NCBI GenBank assembly: GCA_964647485.1
Contig: CAZYHV010000003.1
Span: 145,270 to 209,269 of the forward strand
Direction: 5' to 3'
Length of the DNA stretch: 64,000 bases
DNA from: FW021-bin31 sp964647485
Lineage (GTDB): Bacteria; Bacteroidota; Bacteroidia; Chitinophagales; Chitinophagaceae
The translations under genes and the position numbers were made by a program. The notes under the pieces are model-generated. The model saw only the letters and a program-made list of their open reading frames with translations, made no database searches and had not been told where the DNA came from. Of this stretch, positions 26,820 through 37,000 are shown piece after piece. The stretch's first letter is position 1, and every line of letters starts with the position of its first letter.

Positions 26820-27023
26820 ATGAAGCTAAATCGCATTAAACTCATGTTGGTGGAAAAGGAGAAAACCAGCAAATGGCTTTCCGAAAAAATGGGTAAAAGC
26901 CCGGTCACCATTTCACGCTGGTGTACCAATGAAAGTCAACCTTCAATTCAGGATTTAAATAAAGTAGCAACATTGTTAGATGTGGATGTAAGATTATTAT
27001 TGGTTTCAAATAAAAAGAAATAA
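26820..27023 (+). CDS. XRE-type helix-turn-helix protein, probable regulator of the RM locus
   Basis: The 67-residue protein is almost wholly one HTH_3 domain: RIKLMLVEKEKTSKWLSEKMGKSPVTISRWCTNESQPSIQDLNKVATLLDVDV. The stop (TAA, 27021-27023) directly abuts the hsdM ATG at 27024. Small XRE proteins in this position are common before Bacteroidota hsdM genes and are thought to time methylase and nuclease expression, like controller proteins of type II systems. No operator was recognised upstream. Confidence 0.88.
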   Translation: MKLNRIKLMLVEKEKTSKWLSEKMGKSPVTISRWCTNESQPSIQDLNKVATLLDVDVRLLLVSNKKK

Positions 27024-28598
27024 ATGGCAAAAAAGAAAACAACCCTTCGACAAGCTCAGGGTAAAAAGGAAAAGTCAATGGAAGAAAGCCTTTGGCAATC
27101 TTGCGATAAATTGCGGGGTTCGGTAGAATCTTCGGAATATAAGCACATTGTATTAGGGCTAATTTTTCTAAAATTTTCCGGTGATAAGTTTGAGGAACGC
27201 CGGGAAGAACTCATTGCAGAGGGTAAAGAAAAATACATTGAGATGAAAGATTTCTACACGATGAAAAATGTGTTTTTCTTAGAGGAAACCTCCCGTTGGT
27301 CTTACATTCAGAAAAATGCCAAACAAAATGATTTAGCACTCCTCATTGACACGGCTTTACACACCATCGAAAAGACCAACCCCTCTTTAAGAGGAGCTTT
27401 GCCCGATAATTATTTTTCGCGCTTAGGGTTGGATAAAACAAAATTAGCCTCTCTCATTGATAAAATTAGTGAAATAGATACCCTTAAAGATGGTTCCACG
27501 GATATTGTTGGCAGAGTTTATGAATATTTCCTGTCCAAATTTGCTCTAAAAGAAGGAAAAGGCAAGGGAGAATTTTATACTCCCAAAACCATTGTGAATT
27601 TGATTGCCGAGATGATAGAACCTTATCGGGGAAAGATTTATGACCCTTGCTGTGGTTCAGGAGGTATGTTTGTACAGTCAGTGAAATTTATTGAAGCCCA
27701 CCATGGCGACAAAAAAGAAGTATCTATCTATGGTCAGGAATACACCAACACCACCTACAAGCTGGCGAAAATGAACCTAGCCATTCGTGGGATATCCGCC
27801 AATCTGGGTGAAAAAGCAGCTGACACCTTCACGCAAGATCAACATAAGGACTTGAAAGCCGATTTCATTATGGCTAATCCGCCCTTTAACCAAAAAGATT
27901 GGCGGGGTGCCGATGAGTTGATTGATGATCCGCGTTGGAGAGGCTATGATGTACCCCCAAAAAGTAACGCCAATTATGGTTGGATTCTCAACATGGTTTC
28001 CAAACTCTCCGAAAATGGTGTAGCTGGTTTTATTTTGGCCAATGGGGCCCTTTCCGGTGGAGGAGACGAATATAAGATTCGTAAGAAGTTGATAGAAAAC
28101 GACTTGGTGGAAGCCATTCTCATCTTGCCACGCAATATGTTTTACACCACTGATATTTCCGTAACGCTGTGGATTCTCAACAAAAATAAAGGGGAAGGAA
28201 TTAAAGACAGTGGTGATGAAATACGAACTCACAGAAATCACAAAGGTGAAGTATTGTTTATGGACTTGCGCCAGATGGGCGAACCCTTTGAAAAGAAATA
28301 CACACAGCTTTCTATTGATGATATTCAAAAAATAACAGGAACCTATCACCAATGGCAGGCAGAAGTAATAGAGAATGTTCCGGAATATTGCTATACCGCC
28401 TCCCTTGAAGAAGTTGAAAAGAAAGATTTCTCCTTAGTGCCCAGTAAATATATTGAGTTTGTCAACCGTGATGAGCAGTTGGATTACGACGACCAGATGG
28501 AAAAACTGCAAGGCGAGTTAAAAGCATTATTTGCAGAAGAAGAGCGACTCAAAAAAGAAGTAAAAGGCGTTTTTGAAAAACTGGGTTATAAACTATGA
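27024..28598 (+). CDS. hsdM: Type I restriction-modification system DNA methyltransferase subunit
   Basis: The 524-residue N6-adenine methyltransferase has an N-terminal helical domain (EESLWQSCDKLRGSVESSEY), SAM motif DPCCGSGGMF near 206-215 and the catalytic NPPF near 285. A C-terminal coiled tail contacts HsdS. It methylates adenines at the site chosen by HsdS. Odd: codons 7-13 (TLRQAQG) come from a palindromic dispersed repeat (27042-27062), lying before the conserved N-terminus. An ATG at 27078 (MEESLWQ) would skip it. It overlaps hsdS by four bases (ATGA). Confidence 0.97.
   Translation: MAKKKTTLRQAQGKKEKSMEESLWQSCDKLRGSVESSEYKHIVLGLIFLKFSGDKFEERREELIAEGKEKYIEMKDFYTMKNVFFLEETSRWSYIQKNAKQNDLALLIDTALHTIEKTNPSLRGALPDNYFSRLGLDKTKLASLIDKISEIDTLKDGSTDIVGRVYEYFLSKFALKEGKGKGEFYTPKTIVNLIAEMIEPYRGKIYDPCCGSGGMFVQSVKFIEAHHGDKKEVSIYGQEYTNTTYKLAKMNLAIRGISANLGEKAADTFTQDQHKDLKADFIMANPPFNQKDWRGADELIDDPRWRGYDVPPKSNANYGWILNMVSKLSENGVAGFILANGALSGGGDEYKIRKKLIENDLVEAILILPRNMFYTTDISVTLWILNKNKGEGIKDSGDEIRTHRNHKGEVLFMDLRQMGEPFEKKYTQLSIDDIQKITGTYHQWQAEVIENVPEYCYTASLEEVEKKDFSLVPSKYIEFVNRDEQLDYDDQMEKLQGELKALFAEEERLKKEVKGVFEKLGYKL
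27042..27062. repeat. Dispersed palindromic repeat inside hsdM 5' end
   Basis: The sequence ACCCTTCGAC-AAGCTCAGGGT has ACCCT/AGGGT arms and an imperfect inner stem. From general knowledge, CTTCGACAAGCTCAGG is a motif that recurs in many bacterial genomes. Read in this frame it yields the telltale TLRQAQG peptide. Confidence 0.7.
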
Positions 28599-29785
28599 GG
28601 AAGGAGAATTACAAAAGATTAGGCGATTATATCAAAAAAGTCAATGTGCGGAATACCGAGAACTTGGATATTCCGTTGATGGGGTTGAGTATTGAGAAAT
28701 GCTTTATTCCTTCCATAGCAAATACCATTGGGACAAATATGACCCGTTATAAGATTATTGAGCGAAATCAATTTGCGTATGGACCGGTAACTTCCAGAAA
28801 TGGAGATAAAATAACGATTGCATTATTTGAGGATTACGATAAGGCATTGATTTCTCAAGCTTATGTTCCTTTTAAAATTATTGATACAGAAAAGCTTCTG
28901 CCTAAGTATTTAATGATGTGGTTTTCGCGTCCTGAATTTGACCGTTATGCGCGATTTAAAAGTCACGGAAGTGCAAGAGAAACTTTTGATTGGGACGACA
29001 TGTGTGAGGTTATGTTGCCCGTTCCTTCCCCCGAAAAACAGCAAGCCATCGTAGCCGATTACCAAGCCGTAGAACAAAAAATAAAAACCAACGAAGCCCT
29101 TTGTGAAAAACTGGAAGAAACCGCGCAAACGATTTATAGACGATGGTTTGAGGAGTTTGAGTTTCCTGTTGAAGACGGAAAGCCTTATAAAAGTAACGGC
29201 GGTAAGATGGTATGGAATGAGGAGTTGGAGAAGGATGTGCCCGAAGGGTGGGAGGTGAAAATGATAAAGGAGGTTTCGAAAATAAGTGCTGGTGGAGATA
29301 AACCGAAGATATTTTCTAAGACTAAAACGGATAATTGTTTTATTCCAATTTATTCTAATGGAATTATTGAAGATGGACTATATGGATATACCAATGAGGC
29401 AAAAGTTAGACAAAAAGCCATTACAGTTTCGGCAAGAGGAACTATTGGATATGCCGTAATGAGATTAGAACCATTTGTCCCAATAGTAAGGTTAGTGGTT
29501 GTTATTCCAGATGAGGAGTTCTACTTTAGATACCTATTCGATTGTATACATAATTTTAAATTAAATGCTTCTGGTTCTGTTCAGAGACAATTAACTGTAC
29601 CTAATTTTTCTGTTTTAAAATTATTAATTCCTGCAGCAGAAACCCTAGTTGAATATCAGGCGTTAACGGATAATTTATTACAACAAAATTTATCTATTAA
29701 GGATGAAAATCAAAAGCTTCGTCAGTTTCAATCTTTGTTGTTGGCGCGGATGACGAGGGAGGAGGGTGAGTTGGTAAATAGTTAG
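28595..29785 (+). CDS. hsdS: Type I restriction-modification specificity subunit
   Basis: The 396-residue protein has two target-recognition domains. The first (about 1-150) ends in PVPSPEKQQAIVADYQAVEQKIKTNEALCEKLEETAQTIYRRWF, the first conserved coiled-coil spacer. The second (about 215-360) ends in QQNLSIKDENQKLRQFQSLLLARM, the second. The Ala/Lys-rich helices set the spacing between the two half-sites. The DNA target cannot be read. It starts within the hsdM stop (ATGA). TRD2 is more AT-rich, consistent with TRD swapping. Confidence 0.93.
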   Translation: MRKENYKRLGDYIKKVNVRNTENLDIPLMGLSIEKCFIPSIANTIGTNMTRYKIIERNQFAYGPVTSRNGDKITIALFEDYDKALISQAYVPFKIIDTEKLLPKYLMMWFSRPEFDRYARFKSHGSARETFDWDDMCEVMLPVPSPEKQQAIVADYQAVEQKIKTNEALCEKLEETAQTIYRRWFEEFEFPVEDGKPYKSNGGKMVWNEELEKDVPEGWEVKMIKEVSKISAGGDKPKIFSKTKTDNCFIPIYSNGIIEDGLYGYTNEAKVRQKAITVSARGTIGYAVMRLEPFVPIVRLVVVIPDEEFYFRYLFDCIHNFKLNASGSVQRQLTVPNFSVLKLLIPAAETLVEYQALTDNLLQQNLSIKDENQKLRQFQSLLLARMTREEGELVNS

Positions 29786-29850
29786 AAAAAATCAAACTAC
29801 TTTGCCCGGTGTTGTTGCTTAGAGAAGATTTAAAGTAAAAAAACAAGAAT

Positions 29851-32223
29851 ATGATTAAAAGGATTGTTCAAATAAAAAATGTAGGTAAATTTAAAGATTC
29901 ATTAAATGCAGCGATTGAATTTGGAAATTTCACTTTTATTTATGCCTTAAACACAAGGGGGAAAACAACTCTTTCCGACATTTTCTATTCTTACCAGAAG
30001 AATGAGTCCTCTCTCATTACTAATAGAAAGTCGATTCCGGAGGAAGACGATTCTTCGCAGTTAGTAAACTTTACCATTGAACCTATTAATAACTCAGGGG
30101 AAAGGAGTTGCTCTTTCTCTAATGACAATTGGAACAACAAAGATTTTAATAAGAATTTACACGTTTTTGGTTCAAGCTTTATTCATAGAAATTTATTTAC
30201 GGGCTTGTCAATAGAAAGGAAAAATAAAGAGAATTTGACTCAATTTATTTTGGGGGAAGAAGGAGTGGGTTTGGCAGAAAAGATAGGTGGTTTAAAAAAG
30301 GAATTAAGAGAAAGAAGAAAGAACCTTCCGGGGTTTCTGCCCCCGTTTTTAAAAGATAAAGATGATGATGAAAAGAAATCGTTTTTTGAAATTGATATAG
30401 AAGAATTGAATATTGAAAGCCTTAAAGAGGATTTAAATGGAACTGAACGAGAGCTTAAAAAAGAAAAAGAGCGATTAGATAAGCCACAAAAGATCCAACA
30501 ATTACCAGATCTAAAGTTATTGAGGCTGCCCCAACCAATCATTCGAGAACTGACTGATGACACGAATAATCTTTTGAAATCTAACTTTGATGAAATTGAT
30601 GAACAAACAATGAAAGATGTTGATTCTCATATTCATCATCATTTCCAAAAGACAGAAAATGCCGAAAATTGGATAAAAGAAGGACTTGATTGGCGGAAGG
30701 AGGATAGTACTGGCTGTCCTTTTTGTGGTCAATCATTAGAGGGAGTTGAAGAGTTAATGAAGGCTTATCGTTCCTACTTCAATGAGAAATACAAAGAGTT
30801 TATAGGTGAAACAAATAACAGAATCCAAAGTATACAAAAAAAATGGGAAGATTTAGATTTCAGGTTGGGGTCTAAAATTCAAAATCATCTTAATACCATA
30901 AAATCGTACAAAGATTACATAACAGATGATGCATATAAACGAATATACGAAGACTTCGAAGAGCTTTCCAATTCCTTAAAAGAAGAGGAGTTAAATCAGT
31001 CTAAGCTTCAATTGCTAGAAGAAATTAAAGAGAAGTTTGAAGAAAAGACCTTGAAGCCTTATGATAAAGTAAGCCCCATTGATTTTTTAGAATTTATTAG
31101 AGATTTTGAAGATTATTGTGATAAGTTAAAGGCTTTATGGTATTTAAATTCAAGAGCTGTTGTAAGGATAAAGTGGTTCAAAGAAAAATATAGTAATACC
31201 GATGCGATCAGGGAAAGGATAAAAGCTTTGGAAGATCAGATTATTGAACTACGTAGATTGATTGCAAGAATAGAACAAGATGAGGATTGCACTAAATATA
31301 AGAAGGAAAGAAAAGGGATACAGGGCTTAGGAAAGGAAATAGAAGAGAAACATAAAGAGCTTCGGAAAAATCAAGAAGATTTTTTAGATCGGTATTTCCA
31401 GAAGATAAATGAATATTTTAAGCGTTTGGGAAGTAGGGATTTTGAATTGAAAAAATCAAGTAATCGAAGAGGTGATGTCCCGGTTTATTCTTTGAAAGTA
31501 CTTTTTAAAGATGTTGAAATAACGGATTCTAATATCGGAAAAGTTTTTAGTGAATCTGATAGAAGAGCGTTAGCATTGGCAGTTTTTTGGGCAAAAATAA
31601 GTTTGTTGGAGGAAGATGAAAAGAAAAATGCCATTGTGATTTTGGATGATCCGATAACCAGTTTTGACGATAACAGAATATTGAACTCGCTTAATTTGTT
31701 TAAGGATACTTTAAATGAGGTTCGACAGATAATTATCCTTACGCACTATAATCACTTTATAAAAAGTTTTATGGAACGTTCAATGAATGATGACTTCAGC
31801 CCTAAGTTTATTGAAATTGTAGAAAATTCAAATGGAAGTGAATTTAAAGAAATTGATGGAGAGGTATTTATTTTAAGCCCATATGAAGTTAAATTTAATA
31901 AAATAAAGGCCTTTATTGACAGAGAGAGCGAAGAAGATATTCGTAACGACCTAAGACCCTTTTTAGAAAGTCAATATTTGCCGAAATTTTTTATTGATAA
32001 GTTAAAAGAGGCTCGGAATAATGGGGAATCTTGTGGAAAATTAAGCGAAAAAATTGATGCAATTTTTCCTGAAGGGAAAGTGCGTGATAAATTCCATAAG
32101 TTTCGGGAAACACTTAATACTGATTCACACTTATTTACAAGCAATAATGAGGAAGATATTAGAAATTTCGCAACTGAAATGATGGATTTTTTATATGGTT
32201 TTGAATATGTAAATCAGAAGTGA
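29851..32223 (+). CDS. AAA family ATPase with zinc hook, RloC/PrrC-like
   Basis: The 790-residue protein is of SMC/ABC build. Walker A is near 32-40 in the unusual form ALNTRGKTT. A long coiled region (about 140-510) is broken by CPFCGQ at 289-294, a zinc-hook CxxC. Walker B VILDDPITSFD lies near 596-606, with H-loop ILTHYNHF near 628-635. The remaining 155 residues form a helical C-terminus with RPFLE near 702 and LNTDSH near 755-760. This matches the AAA_13 family, whose members RloC and PrrC carry a tRNA anticodon nuclease and guard type I RM enzymes. The nuclease here is inferred, not shown. It is 65 bases after hsdS. Confidence 0.8.
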   Translation: MIKRIVQIKNVGKFKDSLNAAIEFGNFTFIYALNTRGKTTLSDIFYSYQKNESSLITNRKSIPEEDDSSQLVNFTIEPINNSGERSCSFSNDNWNNKDFNKNLHVFGSSFIHRNLFTGLSIERKNKENLTQFILGEEGVGLAEKIGGLKKELRERRKNLPGFLPPFLKDKDDDEKKSFFEIDIEELNIESLKEDLNGTERELKKEKERLDKPQKIQQLPDLKLLRLPQPIIRELTDDTNNLLKSNFDEIDEQTMKDVDSHIHHHFQKTENAENWIKEGLDWRKEDSTGCPFCGQSLEGVEELMKAYRSYFNEKYKEFIGETNNRIQSIQKKWEDLDFRLGSKIQNHLNTIKSYKDYITDDAYKRIYEDFEELSNSLKEEELNQSKLQLLEEIKEKFEEKTLKPYDKVSPIDFLEFIRDFEDYCDKLKALWYLNSRAVVRIKWFKEKYSNTDAIRERIKALEDQIIELRRLIARIEQDEDCTKYKKERKGIQGLGKEIEEKHKELRKNQEDFLDRYFQKINEYFKRLGSRDFELKKSSNRRGDVPVYSLKVLFKDVEITDSNIGKVFSESDRRALALAVFWAKISLLEEDEKKNAIVILDDPITSFDDNRILNSLNLFKDTLNEVRQIIILTHYNHFIKSFMERSMNDDFSPKFIEIVENSNGSEFKEIDGEVFILSPYEVKFNKIKAFIDRESEEDIRNDLRPFLESQYLPKFFIDKLKEARNNGESCGKLSEKIDAIFPEGKVRDKFHKFRETLNTDSHLFTSNNEEDIRNFATEMMDFLYGFEYVNQK

Positions 32224-32237
32224 GTTATTTTTGAAAT

Positions 32238-32267
32238 TGTCAAGTATTTGCGTTCATTTACTTGACA
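32238..32267. promoter_or_regulatory. Perfect inverted repeat, probable operator of the AbiE-like pair
   Basis: TGTCAAGTA (32238-32246) and TACTTGACA (32259-32267) are exact inverted copies around a 12-base spacer, the size of an antitoxin site. The right arm overlaps the expected -33 position (TTG 32262-32264), 19 bases before the -7 element, so occupancy would block the promoter. AbiEi antitoxins are known to repress their own operons through inverted repeats. Confidence 0.7.
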
Positions 32268-32283
32268 TTTGAATTAAAATCCT

Positions 32284-32291
32284 TATTTTTG
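32284..32291 (+). promoter_or_regulatory. -7 element of the AbiE-like operon (also reads into hsdR)
   Basis: TATTTTTG fits TAnnTTTG, with TTGAC 19 bases upstream. The ATG at 32299 is only 7 bases downstream, so the transcript is probably nearly leaderless. It gives the antitoxin, toxin and hsdR a promoter separate from hsdMS. Confidence 0.65.
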
Positions 32292-32298
32292 TGATGCA

Positions 32299-33021
32299 AT
32301 GGGTGTTACACAAGAAATACGAGAGAAAATAAAAGAGTTTGCAGAGGGGGAAACCTTTACGTATAAACAATTGTCTATTGCTTCTGAAAAATATGTAGCA
32401 GCGGCCAAAGCTTTAGAAAGGTTAATTGCACAAGGGGTTATTAAGCGCGTTTCTACAGGTGTGTTTTATAAACCTCAAAAATCGGTTTTTGGGGAGCTAA
32501 AACCCAGTGAAGAAGAGTTGCTAAAATCCTATTTATTTGAAAATGGGAATCGAGTAGCCTATATCACTGGTACTTCTTTGTATAATAAAATGAGCTTAAC
32601 CACCCAAGTACCCAATACGATAAAAGTGGCCAGCAGAGACAAAAAAATAAAGATTTCAAAAGGTAATCTAAAAGCAAGCCCGGTTAAAAGCTATGTAGAT
32701 GTTACCGAAGAAAATTATCAGTTATTGGGCATTTTAGATGCGCTAAAAGATTTCAATCGCATACCGGATTTAGATAAAAAATCTGGAATAAAAATCCTTT
32801 TAGAAATAATAAAATCCTTTAATGCAGAAGAGTTGAAGGTGTTGATTAAATCTGCCTTGTCTTACCCCCCAAGAGTAAAAGCTTTTTTAGGGGCTTTGTT
32901 AGAAAGCATAGGGTCTTTGGAAGAACTAAAGGTTTTAAAACAAAACTTAAATCCACTTTCAGAATATAATTACAGCATAGATGCAATATTGCCAACTGCA
33001 AAAAATTGGAATATCAAATGA
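32299..33021 (+). CDS. DUF6088 protein, AbiEi-like antitoxin/autoregulator
   Basis: The 240-residue protein has a winged-helix N-terminus (EFAEGETFTYKQLSIASEKYVAAAKALERLIAQGVIKRVSTGVFYKP, about 12-60), then a middle region GNRVAYITGTSLYNKMSLTTQVPN typical of AbiEi-like and DUF6088 proteins. These pair with AbiEii nucleotidyltransferase toxins as type IV toxin-antitoxin systems. The antitoxin represses the operon and counteracts the toxin without stable contact. Its stop overlaps the toxin ATG (ATGA at 33018). The operator is listed above. Confidence 0.85.
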   Translation: MGVTQEIREKIKEFAEGETFTYKQLSIASEKYVAAAKALERLIAQGVIKRVSTGVFYKPQKSVFGELKPSEEELLKSYLFENGNRVAYITGTSLYNKMSLTTQVPNTIKVASRDKKIKISKGNLKASPVKSYVDVTEENYQLLGILDALKDFNRIPDLDKKSGIKILLEIIKSFNAEELKVLIKSALSYPPRVKAFLGALLESIGSLEELKVLKQNLNPLSEYNYSIDAILPTAKNWNIK

Positions 33022-34007
33022 AATTACACCAAAATAAATTACTTTTTAAAGAAGCCGTGACAGCTGCAGCACAGCAAATGGATATTCCTCAAATTTATAT
33101 AGAAAAAGATTACTGGGTAAGCTTTGCTTTGCATAAAATATTTCAAAGCCCAATTGAGAAAGATGTCGTTTTTAAAGGAGGGACTTCGCTGTCAAAATGT
33201 TTTTCATTGATAGATCGCTTTTCAGAAGATATTGACCTGGTAGCCATCAGGCGGGAAGGGGAGTCAGATAATCGTATGAAAAAGAAGCTGAAACAGATTG
33301 AGCAAAGTATAACGCCTGAACTCCTGGAAGTTAAAATGGAAGGAATTACGCGTAAACGCGGAATGAATCGTAAAACAGCGCATTCTTATCAAAAGGAATT
33401 TAAAGGAAAATATGGCCAAGTACGCGATGTTATTGTATTAGAAACTTCTTGGTTAGGGTATTACGAACCCTATGAAAAACGAACACTGAATTCTTTTATT
33501 GGCCAAATGATGCTGGAGAATAAACAATCACAGCTGGCAGAAGAAACGCAGATGACCCCTTTTGAAGTTGCTGTTTTGAGCCCTAAGAGAACCATTTGCG
33601 AAAAGATAATGAGCTTGGTTCGTTTCTCAAATACAAGTCAACCCATTACTGACTTAAAAAATAAAATCAGGCATATTTATGATTTAAACCAACTTTTAAA
33701 AGAGCCGGAATTGGCTTCATTTTTTCGTTCGCCAGCTTTTGATGAAATGCTTTTAAAGGTAGGGAAAGATGATGTCAAAAGTTTTCGGAATAATAAAGAG
33801 TGGTTGGCGCTTCATCCAAAAGAAGCGGTGTTGTTTAAGGAAACCGATAAAACGTGGAATCAAATAAAATCGGTTTACCAACAAGAGTTTAAAAATTTAG
33901 TTTATGGAACCCTACCTGAAGAAGAGGAGGTTTTTGCAACGTTGAATAATATAAGTGAACGTTTACAAGGAATTGCGTGGGGTATTAATATTAATGAGAA
34001 ATTATGA
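33018..34007 (+). CDS. AbiEii/AbiGii-type nucleotidyltransferase toxin
   Basis: From the ATG at 33018 (overlapping the antitoxin stop) the protein has 329 residues: MKLHQNKLLFKEAV, IEKDYWVSFALHKIF, VVFKGGTSLSKCFSLIDRFSEDIDLV and later VLSPKRTICEKIMSLVR. GGTSLSK...DID is the nucleotidyltransferase metal motif of the AbiEii family. Known members transfer nucleotides to tRNA or other targets and arrest growth. The ATGA overlap at 34004-34007 couples it to hsdR translation. In-frame ATG 33006 is less likely because it lacks the coupling geometry. Confidence 0.93.
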   Translation: MKLHQNKLLFKEAVTAAAQQMDIPQIYIEKDYWVSFALHKIFQSPIEKDVVFKGGTSLSKCFSLIDRFSEDIDLVAIRREGESDNRMKKKLKQIEQSITPELLEVKMEGITRKRGMNRKTAHSYQKEFKGKYGQVRDVIVLETSWLGYYEPYEKRTLNSFIGQMMLENKQSQLAEETQMTPFEVAVLSPKRTICEKIMSLVRFSNTSQPITDLKNKIRHIYDLNQLLKEPELASFFRSPAFDEMLLKVGKDDVKSFRNNKEWLALHPKEAVLFKETDKTWNQIKSVYQQEFKNLVYGTLPEEEEVFATLNNISERLQGIAWGININEKL

Positions 34008-37000
34008 AATTCACCGAATCAAAATTAGAAGAAACCTTTATTCAACTTTTAGAAAAGCAGGGCTATGTCCATTTTCTTGGTGAAACCATCAAGCGCCAAG
34101 AAGATGAAGTCTTGATTGAAGATGATTTGGTGCAGTTTTTATTACAGCAATACAAAGCTGACGGGCTTACGCTTTCCGAGGCCAAAAGCATCGTTTTACA
34201 GCTGAAGACCCTTCCCGCTTCTGATTTGTATGAAACCAATAAAACTTTTGTGCGTTGGCTTTCGGATGGTTTTTCTTTTAAACGCGAAGACCCCAATCAA
34301 AAAGACCTTTGGATATATTTTATTGATTACGACCATCAAGAAAGTAATACTTATAAGTTTGTCAATCAATTGGAAATTATTGGCACCGAAAAACGTATTC
34401 CTGACGGCATTATTTATATCAATGGAATCCCTTTAGTGGTTTTTGAATTTAAGAGTGCTATTCGGGAAGATGCGACCATTCATACGGCTTATAAACAGCT
34501 AACGGTTCGTTATAAAAGAGATATTCCCGAGCTTTTTAAATACAATGCTTTTTGTGTAATTAGTGATGGTGTGAATAATAAAGTCGGCTCCCTTTTCGCC
34601 CCCTATGAATTCTTTTATGCATGGCGAAGAATAGCAGCAGACAAAAAGGAGGCGGACGGCATCAATTCTATGTTTACGTTGGTTCGCGGGATGTTGCAAA
34701 AAACACGCTTAGAAGATATTCTTAAAAACTTTATTTTCATTCCTGATACCTCTAAAAAGGAGGAGAAGATTGTTTGTCGTTATCCTCAATATTATGGAGC
34801 AAGGGCCTTATTTAGTAGTATAAAGAAAGCCCAAAAGCCAAAAGGAGATGGGAAAGGCGGAACCTATTTTGGAGCTACCGGAAGTGGGAAAAGTTACATC
34901 ATGCTTTTCCTGGCCCGCTTGTTGATGAAAAGTAAATACTTTGAAAATCCAACCATTATACTCATTACAGACCGCACAGACTTAGATAATCAATTAGCAG
35001 AACAATTTGCTAATGCCAAAGAATTTATTGGTGATGATCTGATAAAGAGTGTAGAAAGCAGAGCTGAACTTAGAAAGTTATTGCAAAACCGGACAAGTGG
35101 AGGCGTTTTTTTAAGTACCATTCACAAGTTTACGGAAGATATTGCTTTGTTGACGGAGCGGAGTAACGTGATCTGTATTTCAGATGAAGCCCATCGCAGT
35201 CAGACCAATTTAGACCAAAAAGTACGAGTAACAGAAAATGGGGTTCAAAGATCGTATGGCTTTGCCAGATACCTGCACGACTCTCTACCCAATGCCACTT
35301 ATGTTGGCTTTACGGGTACACCAATTGATAAGACATTGGATGTTTTTGGAGACATTACCGATGAATATACAATGACCGAATCTGTGCGTGATGAAATAAC
35401 TGTGAATATTGTGTACGAGGGGCGTGCTGCAAAAATTGCCTTGTATGATAGCGAACTGGAAAAGATAGAAGACTATTATATGGTAGCCGAGGAAGATGGG
35501 GCTAATCAATACCAAATAGACAAGAGCAAACAGCAAACGGCCAAAATGGATTCTATATTAGGGAATCCTGATGTTTTAGAAGACTTGGCTAAAGATTTTA
35601 TAAACCATTATGAAGCGAGAGTAGGAGAAGGGGCAACTATTGCTGGTAAGGCGATGTTTGTGTGTAGCTCACGGGAAATTGCTTTTGACTTCTTTAAGCA
35701 AGTAATAAAATTAAGGCCGGAGTGGAATGAGCCTAAAACGGCCCCTGATGATATTGAATTATCAGATAAGGAAAAGCGTGAAATAAAACCGATGGAACGT
35801 ATTAAGATGGTAATGACACGCCAAAAGGACGATCCTGAAGAAATGTATAACCTGTTGGGAACTAAAAAATATAGAGAAGAATTAGATCGTCAATTTAAAA
35901 TAGAGCACTCTAATTTTAAGATAGCAATTGTAGTCGACATGTGGCTCACCGGCTTTGATGTTCCCTTTTTAGATACTATCTATATTTATAAACCTATTCA
36001 AAAACACAATTTAATACAGACGATTTCGAGAGTTAATCGGAAATACAAAGGAAAGAAGAAAGGATTGGTAGTGGATTATATTGGGATTCGGAAACAGATG
36101 AATCAGGCTCTGGCACAATACACCAATGATATCTCCAGTAATTTTGAAGATATCAATCAATCCTTGGTTATTGTACGCAACCACCTTGACCTATTGGCTA
36201 AAATATTCCACAAGTTCGATGAACGTAATTATTTTGAAGGAAACTCGTTAGAACAATTAGAAACTTTGAATGGGGCGGCTGAGTTTGTTCAACAGGTTCA
36301 GAGCATTGAAAAACGCTTTATGGATCTGGTAAAGCGTTTAAAAGCGGCTTATGATATCTGTTCGGGAAGTGAAAAATTAAAACAAGATGAACGAGATTAT
36401 ATTCACTTTTACCTGGCGATACGGTCTATTATCTTCAAATTGACAAAAGGCGATGCGCCTGATATTGATAAGATGAATGCCAAAGTAAGAGAGATGATTG
36501 CAAATGCCTTGCAGAGTGATGGTATAGAAGAAATAATTAAGTTAGGAGAAGAAGGTGGGAATGAGCAAGATTTATTTTCAGAGGATTACATAGCTAAAAT
36601 CAACAAAATAAAACTACCCAATACCAAAATAAAACTCTTACAGAAATTATTATCCCGGGCTATAGGCAAGATGAAGAAAGTGAATAAGGTGAAGGGGATT
36701 GATTTTTCTAAAAAGATGGAAAGTTTAGTCAATAAATATAATGACCGCAGTGAAAATGATGTTTTCAAAAGTGAGGTCTATGAAGACATGGCTGACCAAC
36801 TTACCGATTTGATTTGGGAGGTGTATGAGGAATATAAATCGGGGGATACTTTAGGGATTGGTTTTGAAGTCAAGGCTTTTTATGATATTCTAATGGATCT
36901 TTGCCGAAAATATGATTTTACCTATCCGGAAGATAAAATGATTACACTTGCCAAAGCAGTTAAAGAATTGGTGGATGATCAAACGAAATTCCCCGACTGG

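Noticed and set aside
30240..30732. Antisense frames inside the AAA ATPase gene
   Set aside because: They mirror the lysine/glutamate-rich coiled coil of the real gene on the other strand.
31951..32130. A definite HEPN RxxxxH motif in the AAA ATPase C-terminus
   Set aside because: The spacing of Arg and His does not match it exactly; only a tentative anticodon-nuclease assignment is kept.
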